The position numbers and the translations under genes were made by a program. The notes beneath the pieces were generated by a model. The model had not been told where the DNA came from, did no database searches, and saw only the letters and a list, made by a program, of their open reading frames with translations. Positions 54,160 through 63,554 of a DNA stretch of 64,000 nt are shown here, piece by piece. Numbering within the stretch: the first letter of the stretch is position 1; every line of letters starts with the position of its first letter. Source of the stretch: Halalkaliarchaeum sp. AArc-CO (GTDB taxonomy: Archaea; Halobacteriota; Halobacteria; Halobacteriales; Haloferacaceae); assembly GCF_024972735.1 (NCBI RefSeq), contig NZ_CP087722.1, forward strand, positions 62,001 through 126,000. The letters run 5' to 3'.

Positions 54160-54514
54160 CGATTCCTCCTTGCTCTTTGATATACTTGTAATCCTCTTCG
54201 TCGATTCGGCGCATGACCTGTAATGGACCAGTTAGAACGTCGTTGTTTAATAGGTTCTTATAGGACAGAAAATCATTGAGGTCGAAGTGCCACCGGAATA
54301 GGAAGACATTCGTACCCGATTCAGCCTGTTGTTTGATTTCCTCGTCGGTGAAGACGGAGCGCTTCCCCACGATCCGTTTGACAAGGTTTGGATCCTCGAG
54401 GTTGTAATGAACCTCCTCGCACACACCAAGCGACGTCACCTCTCGATGGTCCTGGCTGCGGTAGAAAAGGAGTATGTCTCCTTCTTTAGCTTGGTAATTC
54501 TTCGCGCTAGTCAA
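54137..54514 (-). CDS. EVE/PUA-like small protein
   Basis: The 125-residue protein begins MTSAKNYQAKEGDILLFYRS and continues with VTSLGVCEEVHYNLEDPNLV, FLFRWHFDLND and LTGPLQVMRRIDEEDYKYI. The order of strands recalls EVE/PUA-like domains that read modified bases. It overlaps the PIN-GNAT gene by 4 nt and the ASCH gene by 23 nt. The fold assignment is by pattern only. Confidence 0.55.
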   Translation of the reverse strand: MTSAKNYQAKEGDILLFYRSQDHREVTSLGVCEEVHYNLEDPNLVKRIVGKRSVFTDEEIKQQAESGTNVFLFRWHFDLNDFLSYKNLLNNDVLTGPLQVMRRIDEEDYKYIKEQGGIDGRFTLD

Positions 54515-55638
54515 GTACGCTTTTTGATCGCATTCCCCTCCGGGTCAAATCGACCGTCGAACTCAGGAAGCAAGGTTTGACGTTTCGAATACGATGTAAA
54601 TAGTCGACGGTGATATTCAGGCCGAATCGGTATCAAAAACTTCTGAACCTCTGGACCGTCACAAAATGACGGGTAAAACTTGGTCGTCGCCTCGATTGGC
54701 GAGGGGTCTTGGCCCGGCCCGGGGATGAGTTTCTTGACAAAGATTGCTTCCCCATCATCTTCGTTGGCCGTATGTTCAAACCCATAACTGCGAGCAAGTT
54801 GGACGAAATAATCCTCTTCAGCCTCATCCCAATAATAGGTGAAGTAAGTCTCATCAAGCTCGTGATGGATTGCCTCTCTGATAGCTAGAGAGATGAGCAA
54901 CTCGCCGATTTTTGATCCCCAACGCCTTTTTGCCACTTTCAGTGTGGAGATTTTCATCCGGCGTTTCCGATCGAGCGTCGGTGAGGATCCGATCGCTTCG
55001 ACCTCATGCGGCTTGATCACGAGAACCGCGCCAATCGTACCGTCACCATTATAATTAACCCAAGCTGTGCGGTCGGCGTGTCGCTCGGCCCAGTCAGCAA
55101 AATTTTCGTAATCTGCCTTCAACGAATCGAAAATCGAATCATCTAAATCTAGATTGCCCAGTGATGTCCGCTCGATTGACAGCGGTCCATGGAGTTTCGG
55201 TCCTTCAGGCCGGAAGAACTCCCAGGCGGTCTCAATGCTAAACACCCGGTCTTCGATTCCGAGGTCGATCGCTTTCTTATGGATTCCTTGGTCTTCTGTG
55301 ATAAGAAAATCGGTTCGATCCTCGTAAACGGAATAGAGTAGTGCATTATCGACGAGCTCGTTTTCACAAGCGGTTTCCGGCACATGCTGTCGGAACTCCG
55401 TATCATTCTCACCGGGATAGGAGGGGTATCCCAGTCTTTCATACGTCTCGATACGGGAAACGTTCTTTTTCCGCCTTTTGGTGTTGTTATCCCCGCGAAT
55501 TTCTTGTTCGGAGAGCGGGTGAATTAGAATATCATGTTTTGCCTCTTTGAGCGCTCGTTCGAGTTTACGAAGCGTTTCGGGGACGATATCGTCATCCTCA
55601 CGGTGGATGAAAATGTTCGTGTCGATGAGGATCTTCAT
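54511..55638 (-). CDS. PIN-GNAT fusion protein
   Basis: The protein has 375 residues. The N-terminal PIN nuclease domain has MKILIDTNIFIHRED (first Asp), LVDNALLYSVYED (Glu/Asp pair) and DFLITEDQGIHKKA (last acidic site). The middle GNAT domain has WVNYNGDGTIGAVLVIKPHE, MKISTLKVAKRRWGSKIGEL (acetyl-CoA loop RRWGSKIG) and YFVQLARSYGFEH. A short C-terminal extension follows. A nuclease and acyltransferase in one chain, with EVE-like and ASCH proteins after it, points to RNA- or nucleotide-targeting stress or defence functions. Confidence 0.85.
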   Translation of the reverse strand: MKILIDTNIFIHREDDDIVPETLRKLERALKEAKHDILIHPLSEQEIRGDNNTKRRKKNVSRIETYERLGYPSYPGENDTEFRQHVPETACENELVDNALLYSVYEDRTDFLITEDQGIHKKAIDLGIEDRVFSIETAWEFFRPEGPKLHGPLSIERTSLGNLDLDDSIFDSLKADYENFADWAERHADRTAWVNYNGDGTIGAVLVIKPHEVEAIGSSPTLDRKRRMKISTLKVAKRRWGSKIGELLISLAIREAIHHELDETYFTYYWDEAEEDYFVQLARSYGFEHTANEDDGEAIFVKKLIPGPGQDPSPIEATTKFYPSFCDGPEVQKFLIPIRPEYHRRLFTSYSKRQTLLPEFDGRFDPEGNAIKKRT

Positions 55639-55857
55639 TATTTCTTTTCAACTCAGTATGGTCAATATAAGGGAACGTCATTCGTGAGAACATAAAACTG
55701 GTGGCGAAGAGTTATTCCACTTTGCAGTAAGAAATCCATATTGTACCAACGGACTGGTGTGTCATTCCCGGGTCTTTTAAGTAAAATCCCGAGTGGACTC
55801 TTCGTTTGCCACTGGATATATGGTATTAAGCGGCTCATTTTCCTCGTGAGAACATCG

Positions 55858-56691
55858 ATGCACCGCAGAGCATTCCTATCCACGGTTGGGGGACTCGTGC
55901 TGGCGGGGTGTACCGACGCGGCCGACGAACCGGCAGATCCCACGCCGACACCGACCCCAGCCGAGACCGCGACGGCGACGGCGACGCCCACGCCGGAGAC
56001 CAGCCCCACGCCGACGCCGACCGACGAGCCAGCCGGGGCGAACACACCACCCGAGGTCGTCATCGAATCCCGGGAGTGGGCAATCGAGGGCGAGCGCGTT
56101 GAGGCGATCGTCCAGAACGTTGACGACGTAGCCAGCGGGCCGGTGACGGTGTCGGCGCTGTGGTTCGACGACGACGCGCGGTACCTGGGGCGCGACAGCG
56201 TATCGATGCCGGCGCTGCCGGCCACGACGTCGTGGCTGGCCGGGATCGACGTCATAGCGCCGTTCGCGGTGGGGGAGTTCCAGTTCCAGCTGGCTGTCGA
56301 GCCGCTGCTGGCGACGCCCGAGGGAGTGACACTCGAGGAAGCGCGTGTCGATCAGGGTGGCGAGCGCATCGTCGGCGTTATCGCAAACGACCGCGAGGCG
56401 GCGGTCGGGCTGACGGCCCGCGGGGCGGTGACCGACGTTACCGGATTCGTCTGGATTTCCCCGAGTTCGTGTGCCGACAGATTCCACACAGCGCTTCAAT
56501 CTCTAACAAGTTCTTTTGGAACCGGGTGGTCCATTCATTCAACCGGTTTCGGAATGTTGCTTCAATCCTTCACAGGTTCGTCTGAGACACGATTGCTTCG
56601 ACCCCACAAGGCTCCGTCTGAAACTGGACTCGGAGCCGTGTGGGGTGAACGAGCAGTTGGGGCAGCTTCAACCCCACAAGGGTCCGTCTGA
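55858..56691 (+). CDS. Lipoprotein, 3' end running into the CRISPR array
   Basis: From the ATG at 55858 the protein has a lipobox (GGLVLAGCTDA), a Thr/Pro linker and a domain of about 130 residues with VTVSALWFDDDARYLGRDSV and FAVGEFQFQLAVEPLL, resembling FxLYD-type domains. After TDVTGFVW (about 56452) the reading enters the degenerate end of the CRISPR array. The ORF ends only in the fourth repeat at 56691, so the native C-terminus seems lost or very near 56460. Confidence 0.7.
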   Translation: MHRRAFLSTVGGLVLAGCTDAADEPADPTPTPTPAETATATATPTPETSPTPTPTDEPAGANTPPEVVIESREWAIEGERVEAIVQNVDDVASGPVTVSALWFDDDARYLGRDSVSMPALPATTSWLAGIDVIAPFAVGEFQFQLAVEPLLATPEGVTLEEARVDQGGERIVGVIANDREAAVGLTARGAVTDVTGFVWISPSSCADRFHTALQSLTSSFGTGWSIHSTGFGMLLQSFTGSSETRLLRPHKAPSETGLGAVWGERAVGAASTPQGSV

Positions 56692-59600
56692 AACATTCGG
56701 TCAGTACCGCTCCCGTGCTGATCGGTCACGCCGCTTCAACCCCACAAGGGTCCGTCTGAAACGCTGTGGGACGCCGACAAATCGCGAGACGTCGCGGAGC
56801 TTCAACCCCACAAGGGTCCGTCTGAAACCGCCAGTCTCCGGGCCGCCTTGACCGCCGGTTGTCGCTTCAACCCCACAAGGGTCCGTCTGAAACTCGCCCC
56901 GCCGAAGGCTTCCGTCACCTGGGCGATGCTTCAACCCCACAAGGGTCCGTCTGAAACCAGCGCCGGCGAATCTTTCCACCGGTTGTTGAGGTACGCTTCA
57001 ACCCCACAAGGGTCCGTCTGAAACGCAGACGACAGGGACAACGAGAAGGGTTCGTCTGCAGGTGCTTCAACCCCACAAGGGTCCGTCTGAAACAGCGCTC
57101 GACGTCCCGGCTCATGAGTCTCCTCCGATAGCTTCAACCCCACAAGGGTCCGTCTGAAACCGCTCCTGTGATCCGCCAGTATCAGGATGACCGTTGCTTC
57201 AACCCCACAAGGGTCCGTCTGAAACACCTCCTGTGTGGTCGATATAATTCCCCGAGATCGTGCTTCAACCCCACAAGGGTCCGTCTGAAACGGGGTCAGG
57301 TAAAGCCGTATCATGGTTAGGGGTCAGGGCTTCAACCCCACAAGGGTCCGTCTGAAACGGTAGATCCGTTTCACGCCGTCTGTCGGCAGCGTGATGGACG
57401 ACAGCTTCAACCCCACAAGGGTCCGTCTGAAACTGCCGCAACGACGCAGACGCCGTAACGCCCGACGGCTTCAACCCCACAAGGGTCCGTCTGAAACACG
57501 ATCATCTCTTTACCGTCGATTGTCTCAGTCGGGCTTCAACCCCACAAGGGTCCGTCTGAAACGCGACGGTCGACTCAAAGACGACCTCGTTGCTTGAGCT
57601 TCAACCCCACAAGGGTCCGTCTGAAACGCGAGAACTACTGGAGAAAGCGAAGGACGCACAGGCTTCAACCCCACAAGGGTCCGTCTGAAACAAGATAGTT
57701 GACTTGCCAGATGGGTCTGATTTTGCTTCAACCCCACAAGGGTCCGTCTGAAACAATGTGAAATGTAACAATGAGTAAGTCACTATCTGCTTCAACCCCA
57801 CAAGGGTCCGTCTGAAACCCTTGGGACTGTTGAAATGTTGGGTGTATCGTTTGGTGCTTCAACCCCACAAGGGTCCGTCTGAAACACTTACTGGCTTTAA
57901 ATGTTCCAGTTGATAGTGAGAGCTTCAACCCCACAAGGGTCCGTCTGAAACATTGATACAGGTGATATTACACAACTATCTGGTGAAAGCTTCAACCCCA
58001 CAAGGGTCCGTCTGAAACACCGGAATCGGTAATCGATAATAATGTTACAAATGGCTTCAACCCCACAAGGGTCCGTCTGAAACTATTGCATCTTACATTA
58101 CTGGGTTAACACGTTTGCTTCAACCCCACAAGGGTCCGTCTGAAACGAGGTCTGCGAGGTCGCGGCCATCACCGAGTCCATGCTTCAACCCCACAAGGAT
58201 CCGTCTGAAACCCGACGCGCCGCGGCACCGCGGCGCGATCGTCTGGGAGCTTCAACCCCACAAGGGTCCGTCTGAAACCTCGGTCGTTTTGGTCTCACCG
58301 TCTGCGGCGGGCATGCTTCAACCCCACAAGGGTCCGTCTGAAACGGATGGCCGTCGAACACAACGACGGAGTACTGTGGATGCTTCAACCCCACAAGGGT
58401 CCGTCTGAAACTGTTGTCGATGGTTTCGCTCGGCAGATGTTCCTCGCGGCTTCAACCCCACAAGGGTCCGTCTGAAACGCGCGGGGATGGAAGCAAGACC
58501 AACCGGCGTAAAGGCGTGCTTCAACCCCACAAGGGTCCGTCTGAAACTACGTACACACCGACGACAAGCACGGCCGGGAGTAGGCTTCAACCCCACAAGG
58601 GTCCGTCTGAAACACCGGCAAGCTCGAGCGGAGCGAGCGACCGACCCGGCTTCAACCCCACAAGGGTCCGTCTGAAACCAGACCTAAAGCCAGGGCGAGA
58701 TTCGTTTTGGGATTGCTTCAACCCCACAAGGGTCCGTCTGAAACTAGTGCTGGGTTACCATCTTTACTGATTTCTTCTGTGTGCTTCAACCCCACAAGGG
58801 TCCGTCTGAAACGCGCGGTTCCGGGGACGACCCAATCGCCAGCCATGCGCTTCAACCCCACAAGGGTCCGTCTGAAACGTCTAGTCCCATGTTGGATTTA
58901 GGATTTTATGTGTGCTTCAACCCCACAAGGGTCCGTCTGAAACCCGTCGGGACGGGTGTGCTGGGCGGCCGGGCAATCGCTTCAACCCCACAAGGGTCCG
59001 TCTGAAACCAAATTTGATTGTAGCTAGCAGTTGCGTCTTGTGAGTGCTTCAACCCCACAAGGGTCCGTCTGAAACGCGCGGTGTATCTGGATTCGATCTT
59101 CGAGCAAGAGCTTCAACCCCACAAGGGTCCGTCTGAAACGGACGACGACATCGATCCCGAGTTTGACCAGCTGCGGCTTCAACCCCACAAGGGTCCGTCT
59201 GAAACAACTCCCATAGGTGCGCCGTGAGGAGCTTCAACCCGCTTCAACCCCACAAGGGTCCGTCTGAAACACGGAGAGCTTGAGGGGATAGCTGCAGCGA
59301 TCGACGCTTCAACCCCACAAGGGTCCGTCTGAAACTCGCCCGCGCCGCTCCGATCATCTACGTGTTCGGCGCTTCAACCCCACAAGGGTCCGTCTGAAAC
59401 TCGGGGCGATCATCCTGAGGATCCTGACGACCTGATGCTTCAACCCCACAAGGGTCCGTCTGAAACCAGCTCGAGGAGGAGATCGCCGAAGTTGAGGAGG
59501 TGGCTTCAACCCCACAAGGGTCCGTCTGAAACACCGACTCGCGTCACGATCTCGCAGATGGCCGAGGGCTTCAACCCCACAAGGGTCCGTCTGAAACTCA

Positions 59601-60051
59601 CGTCCCCGTCGGCCCATGCGGACCGACGGGGAGCTTCAACCCCACAAGGGTCCGTCTGAAACAAGGCCCGTCAGTGCTTCTCTCGCCGAAGGCAGACGCT
59701 TCAACCCCACAAGGGTCCGTCTGAAACGGATCTGCTCCGACAATCGCCAGATTGGAAGCGATGCTTCAACCCCACAAGGGTCCGTCTGAAACGAGGGGGG
59801 TTTTGTTGGTCGCGGGCGTGGTCGAAGCTTCAACCCCACAAGGGTCCGTCTGAAACTCGCGTACTCGTCGGTGAGTGCGTAACTGAGGTTCGCTTCAACC
59901 CCACAAGGGTCCGTCTGAAACCTTGACGCCGAACGCAAGCTTGCACAGCACGGCAAGCTTCAACCCCACAAGGGTCCGTCTGAAACGGGATTATCCGCAC
60001 GTTCTTGAATATGGAGAAGTGGCTTCAACCCCACAAGGGTCCGTCTGAAAC
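56493..60051 (-). CRISPR. Type I-B CRISPR array, about 55 repeats
   Basis: The 30 nt repeat reads on the minus strand GTTTCAGACGGACCC...GGGTTGAAGC, the haloarchaeal I-B type. I count 55 units with spacers mostly 34-40 nt. The three leftmost repeats (56493, 56559, 56595) are degenerate, and the second and third are only 6 nt apart, marking the old, distal end. The repeat at 58182 has one change. At 59231 a 10 nt partial repeat precedes a full one. Transcription should run leftwards from the cas side. Confidence 0.97.
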
Positions 60052-60192
60052 CATGGCCCATTTCGGGCACACAGGTGGTCTATCGAAGGTATCCACCAAA
60101 GATGTTCCGTCGACCTGCAATACCTCACAAACCCCCGGGGGGTCGATGACAGACAACAGCAACGGCAACGGCCCCTAGTTGTTCTCCAAGAA
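60052..60192 (-). promoter_or_regulatory. CRISPR leader, short
   Basis: Only 141 bp separate the last repeat from the cas3 stop. The region is not strongly AT-rich; it contains a run CCCCCGGGGGG near 60130. It should hold the array promoter, but it is short for a haloarchaeal leader and may be truncated. Confidence 0.45.
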
Positions 60193-62742
60193 TTACTGCT
60201 CACGAAGACCAGCACCCGACGCCAGCGCATACCACGACGACTTGCGATCGTCGACGACGGCAAACTCATCCAGCGTGACCGACGGGAATCCGAGTTCCTG
60301 CAGCATTGCCGCTGAGTCGTCGAGTCCTCTCGCACGATCAGGGGGAACGGTGGCAAATAGCTGCTGGAGAGTTGTAAACGAGATGCGGCCAGTCTGAGTG
60401 GCTCGGTCGGCTTTTGCGGTGACATATTCCTCGAGGAACTCTAACTCGGCGGCAGAGCGGATCACGAGAACGTCCTCACTGTCGTCGGTGATCAACGAGG
60501 CCTCCCGAAGTGTGTCACCCTGTGCACGAGCATACGCCTCGACCAGCCGATCGTGGGCGTGGTCTCGGTGGTCGCTTGCATGCAACCGGTCGTAGTAATG
60601 TTCGACGCCGTCGGTGAGCATCGTTAACTCCGGAATCGTCCGTCCCTCATCTCGAATACGTCCGAGTGCAACGCTGGTTGGCGTGAGCCGATCACCACGA
60701 CGAGCGTAGACGAGTTGACTCGGCAGCCGATCGGTGGCATCACTATCCACTCTCCACAAGACGACAGACCCACGTTCACCTTCGAAGGACCGATTACACC
60801 TCCCCGCAGCCTGGACGAGTGCCGGTAACGGAGCAAAATCCCGATACACACGGTCAAAACTGAGATCGACCCCCGCCTCTACCAGCTGCGTACTCGTCAC
60901 CACAAGCGGCGGGCGGGTCGCCCCTGACGATTGGAGTACTTGCCTGATGAGTTCGATCAGCAGCCTTCGATCGACGGGTCGCAGGGCAGCCGTCAACGTG
61001 GCGGTTATCAACTCGGGAGTGGTCTCCTCGAGGCGGGCGTGTACCTGGTCGTACAGCCGTCCCGCTAGCTCCTCGATGCTACCGTTCGTTTCGAGGTGCC
61101 TGATAAGTTCCGCGCTATGAGTCGTGACGAATCTCTCGACAATCTCTCCCAAGTCGACAATAGACCGATCGCTCGCGGTCGCTCGGATCGCCGCGGTTAG
61201 TTCGGTTGCACTACGAACGGTGTTGGCGATCGCAAGCGTATCGGTCCCCTCACGAAGGGTCTGGGAGACGACTCGTCGACCGGCCGCCGAAGGAGTAAGC
61301 GCTGCTGCAGGCGCCGATCCCCCGAGCGGCACCGACTCGTCGATATGGAAGCTGACGCGCGGGTTTTCGCCGAGGAATTCGAAGTACGTCATTGACTCGG
61401 GCACGAGTTCGGCTGTCGATAGTGGGACACTACTGTGATCAACGAACCGGGGCTGCGTCGCGGTCATCAGAATCACGGTCGCATCATAGTCCTCAACGAG
61501 GATATCGAACAGTTTGGTAACGAGCTGCCACCACTCCCGTGGGAGCGCCTGGGGTTCGTCGACGATGATGGTCGCATCCTGTAACGCCGGTAGTTTCAGC
61601 GACTGGGTGTTCGACCCACCGGCGAGACTCTCGAAGAGTTGCACGAACGTTGTCAAGACCAGTCCGGAACGCCAGGTTTCAGCATACATCGTCTCCGTGC
61701 CGTCGGACACTGATTCGTCGTCGATCGTCGTCCGTGTCTCCGCGAGGTGGTGATGGAGTGTGTACGCGTCACCACTCGGTGTCACGTCGAACTGTGCCCT
61801 GATTTCGTCGTCGACCTGGTCGAGAATGGTCGTGTACGGCAGGGCGTATATCACTCGCCCATCGGTTCTGTGTGCGTGTCGCAATCCAGCGTTCAGCCCG
61901 GCAAAGGTCTTGCCGAAGCCAGTGGGCAACGTCAGCGTGAAAATCCCGCCGTCGTCGGCAGCTAAGTCGGCGAGTCGTTCGGCAACGTCCGACTGGGCTC
62001 GCGAGCGAAGGGTGTTTAACTCGCGTTCGATTCCAGTCGCTTCCCCTTCGAAACTGATCTGTTCCGGATCCAACCGCGGCACCGCCGACCCGGCTGAAAC
62101 GCCGGTCGCATCGAGTTTGTCGGCACACGAGAGTGTGGCCCAGATCCGCTGCACGAGCGGATAGAAGTCAGCGTCAGAATCGTCCCTTGAGGGGCGACCG
62201 TGGCGAAACACCTGCCGGTACCGCTCCGGGTTGTCGATCGGGATTTCGTCCCACTCAAGCGCTCCATCGGTAGCAGTCTCAAGTAGTTCCGTTGCGTCGG
62301 CCGCCGCTTCCTCGTCGATACGCTGCAGTTTCTGAACGAGATGTACGTACGGACCGGTTTGGGTTCCCCACTTCGAGAGGTCTTCCTCCAGATTGCCGAG
62401 AGTCTGGTGATGTTTGAGTACGGCGTAAAAGCCACCTAACACCGCTGGCATGGAGAATCCCTGTGCTTTCAGTGCGTGCAGGGTGACCAGCGCTCCCGGA
62501 GCAGCGTGATATTCACTTTGCCGGGGCGGCCGGGGCGGCTGCTCGCGTATATACGACTGGAACGCTGGTGTGAGCTTGCCGAAGTCGTGCAGGTGTGCGA
62601 CCGTCGTGAGTAGTTGCTGCAGTGAGTCTCCTCGGGGCGTGGTCGTGTCCGCCGGCGTCAACACCCGTGCGTTCGCCGCAACTCCGTTTAGATGGACGGC
62701 AAGCGGCTGGTTTGGTCGTGCGAGCGGCGTGTCGAAAGACAT
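60193..62742 (-). CDS. cas3: CRISPR-associated helicase-nuclease Cas3
   Basis: The protein has 849 residues. The HD nuclease part has the histidines of AVHLNGVAANA, VAHLHDFGKLTPAF and VLKHHQTLG. The SF2 helicase part has Walker A TLPTGFGKTFAG near residue 275, DEPQ in TIIVDEPQALPREWW near 394, VILMTATQPRF, and the motifs STQLVEAGVDLSFD and QAAGRCNRS. It unwinds and degrades targets bound by Cascade. It is 14 nt from cas5 and is the gene nearest the array. Confidence 0.96.
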   Translation of the reverse strand: MSFDTPLARPNQPLAVHLNGVAANARVLTPADTTTPRGDSLQQLLTTVAHLHDFGKLTPAFQSYIREQPPRPPRQSEYHAAPGALVTLHALKAQGFSMPAVLGGFYAVLKHHQTLGNLEEDLSKWGTQTGPYVHLVQKLQRIDEEAAADATELLETATDGALEWDEIPIDNPERYRQVFRHGRPSRDDSDADFYPLVQRIWATLSCADKLDATGVSAGSAVPRLDPEQISFEGEATGIERELNTLRSRAQSDVAERLADLAADDGGIFTLTLPTGFGKTFAGLNAGLRHAHRTDGRVIYALPYTTILDQVDDEIRAQFDVTPSGDAYTLHHHLAETRTTIDDESVSDGTETMYAETWRSGLVLTTFVQLFESLAGGSNTQSLKLPALQDATIIVDEPQALPREWWQLVTKLFDILVEDYDATVILMTATQPRFVDHSSVPLSTAELVPESMTYFEFLGENPRVSFHIDESVPLGGSAPAAALTPSAAGRRVVSQTLREGTDTLAIANTVRSATELTAAIRATASDRSIVDLGEIVERFVTTHSAELIRHLETNGSIEELAGRLYDQVHARLEETTPELITATLTAALRPVDRRLLIELIRQVLQSSGATRPPLVVTSTQLVEAGVDLSFDRVYRDFAPLPALVQAAGRCNRSFEGERGSVVLWRVDSDATDRLPSQLVYARRGDRLTPTSVALGRIRDEGRTIPELTMLTDGVEHYYDRLHASDHRDHAHDRLVEAYARAQGDTLREASLITDDSEDVLVIRSAAELEFLEEYVTAKADRATQTGRISFTTLQQLFATVPPDRARGLDDSAAMLQELGFPSVTLDEFAVVDDRKSSWYALASGAGLREQ

Positions 62743-62756
62743 GGGCTTCCCTCTCG

Positions 62757-63554
62757 TTACAGGAAACAGACGGTATCGCCGTTGACGCTGTAGGCCTCTA
62801 CATCGGCCGTTTCGATTTGCCCGCCGTCTGTCGGGTAGGCATACGATACGAATCCGGTAGTCTTCCGGCCGCCGTTTGCCTGCGTCATGTAGGCCGGGGT
62901 TCGCTCCATCGCATAGGAGACGTCCGCAAGCGGCGTGACTTTGGCTTCCGGCAGCGTCGAATCGACTGCAGATACGGATTCCGGGCCGGTGACCGTGCCG
63001 ACACTCGATTCAGTGATATCGGCTAGACACTCGGTTTTGCCGAGCGAGGGCGTGTATACGGAGCGTACTGACGGCGGTCCCGTCTCGGAATCTGCATCGA
63101 GTCGATCGACGAGTCGATCCATCCATTCATCATCATCGAGGACGACGTGGAGCCGGTAGGCCGGATCACAGAGGTATTCGAACGCCCGGCGCTTCCGTTC
63201 TCGTTCGAGTACCTCTGGTGGGATGACCGTCTTGCCAGAGACACCCTCCGCAGTCTGGATATCTCCACCTGCTGTCGGCAGCGTCAACATCGGCACTTGC
63301 ATCGTCCGCAACGGTCGCTGCGGGACGATCGCGACCGCCGACGAGTCCCGGGCGAACACATCGTAGTAAGAATCTCGCGGCTCGCCGAGAATCGCGGCTA
63401 GCAACCCCGCGACGGTCGTCCGCGGGATTACCCGGTAGGTCTGCTTGTCGTTGGTGGTGTCGATCCGGCGGAAATGCGCCCAGTCGCCGCTGACGGTGAG
63501 GGAGACGCACCGCCGGCTGCTGGGGTCGAACTCATTCATCGGTGGCTCGCTCAC
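62757..63554 (-). CDS. cas5: Cas5 (type I-B)
   Basis: The protein has 265 residues. The N-terminal RAMP strand (CVSLTVSGDWAHFRRID) is followed by the conserved IPRTTVAGLLAAILG segment and a glycine-rich C-terminal part ending in VEAYSVNGDTVCFL, as in Cas5 of haloarchaeal I-B systems. Cas5 holds the 5' handle of crRNA in Cascade. Its start overlaps the cas7 stop by 4 nt. Confidence 0.93.
   Translation of the reverse strand: MSEPPMNEFDPSSRRCVSLTVSGDWAHFRRIDTTNDKQTYRVIPRTTVAGLLAAILGEPRDSYYDVFARDSSAVAIVPQRPLRTMQVPMLTLPTAGGDIQTAEGVSGKTVIPPEVLERERKRRAFEYLCDPAYRLHVVLDDDEWMDRLVDRLDADSETGPPSVRSVYTPSLGKTECLADITESSVGTVTGPESVSAVDSTLPEAKVTPLADVSYAMERTPAYMTQANGGRKTTGFVSYAYPTDGGQIETADVEAYSVNGDTVCFL

Noticed and set aside
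55886-56131. Arg/Pro-rich ORFs over the lipoprotein linker
   Set aside because: They are out-of-frame readings of the Thr/Pro-coding stretch; composition is not haloarchaeal protein.
59231-59240. Extra CRISPR repeat
   Set aside because: Only 10 nt of the repeat are duplicated before a full unit; treated as a local slip, not a separate repeat.
56701-59956. Many ORFs with repeated FNPTRVRLK or FQTDPCGVEA
   Set aside because: These are translations of the CRISPR repeats on the two strands, not proteins.
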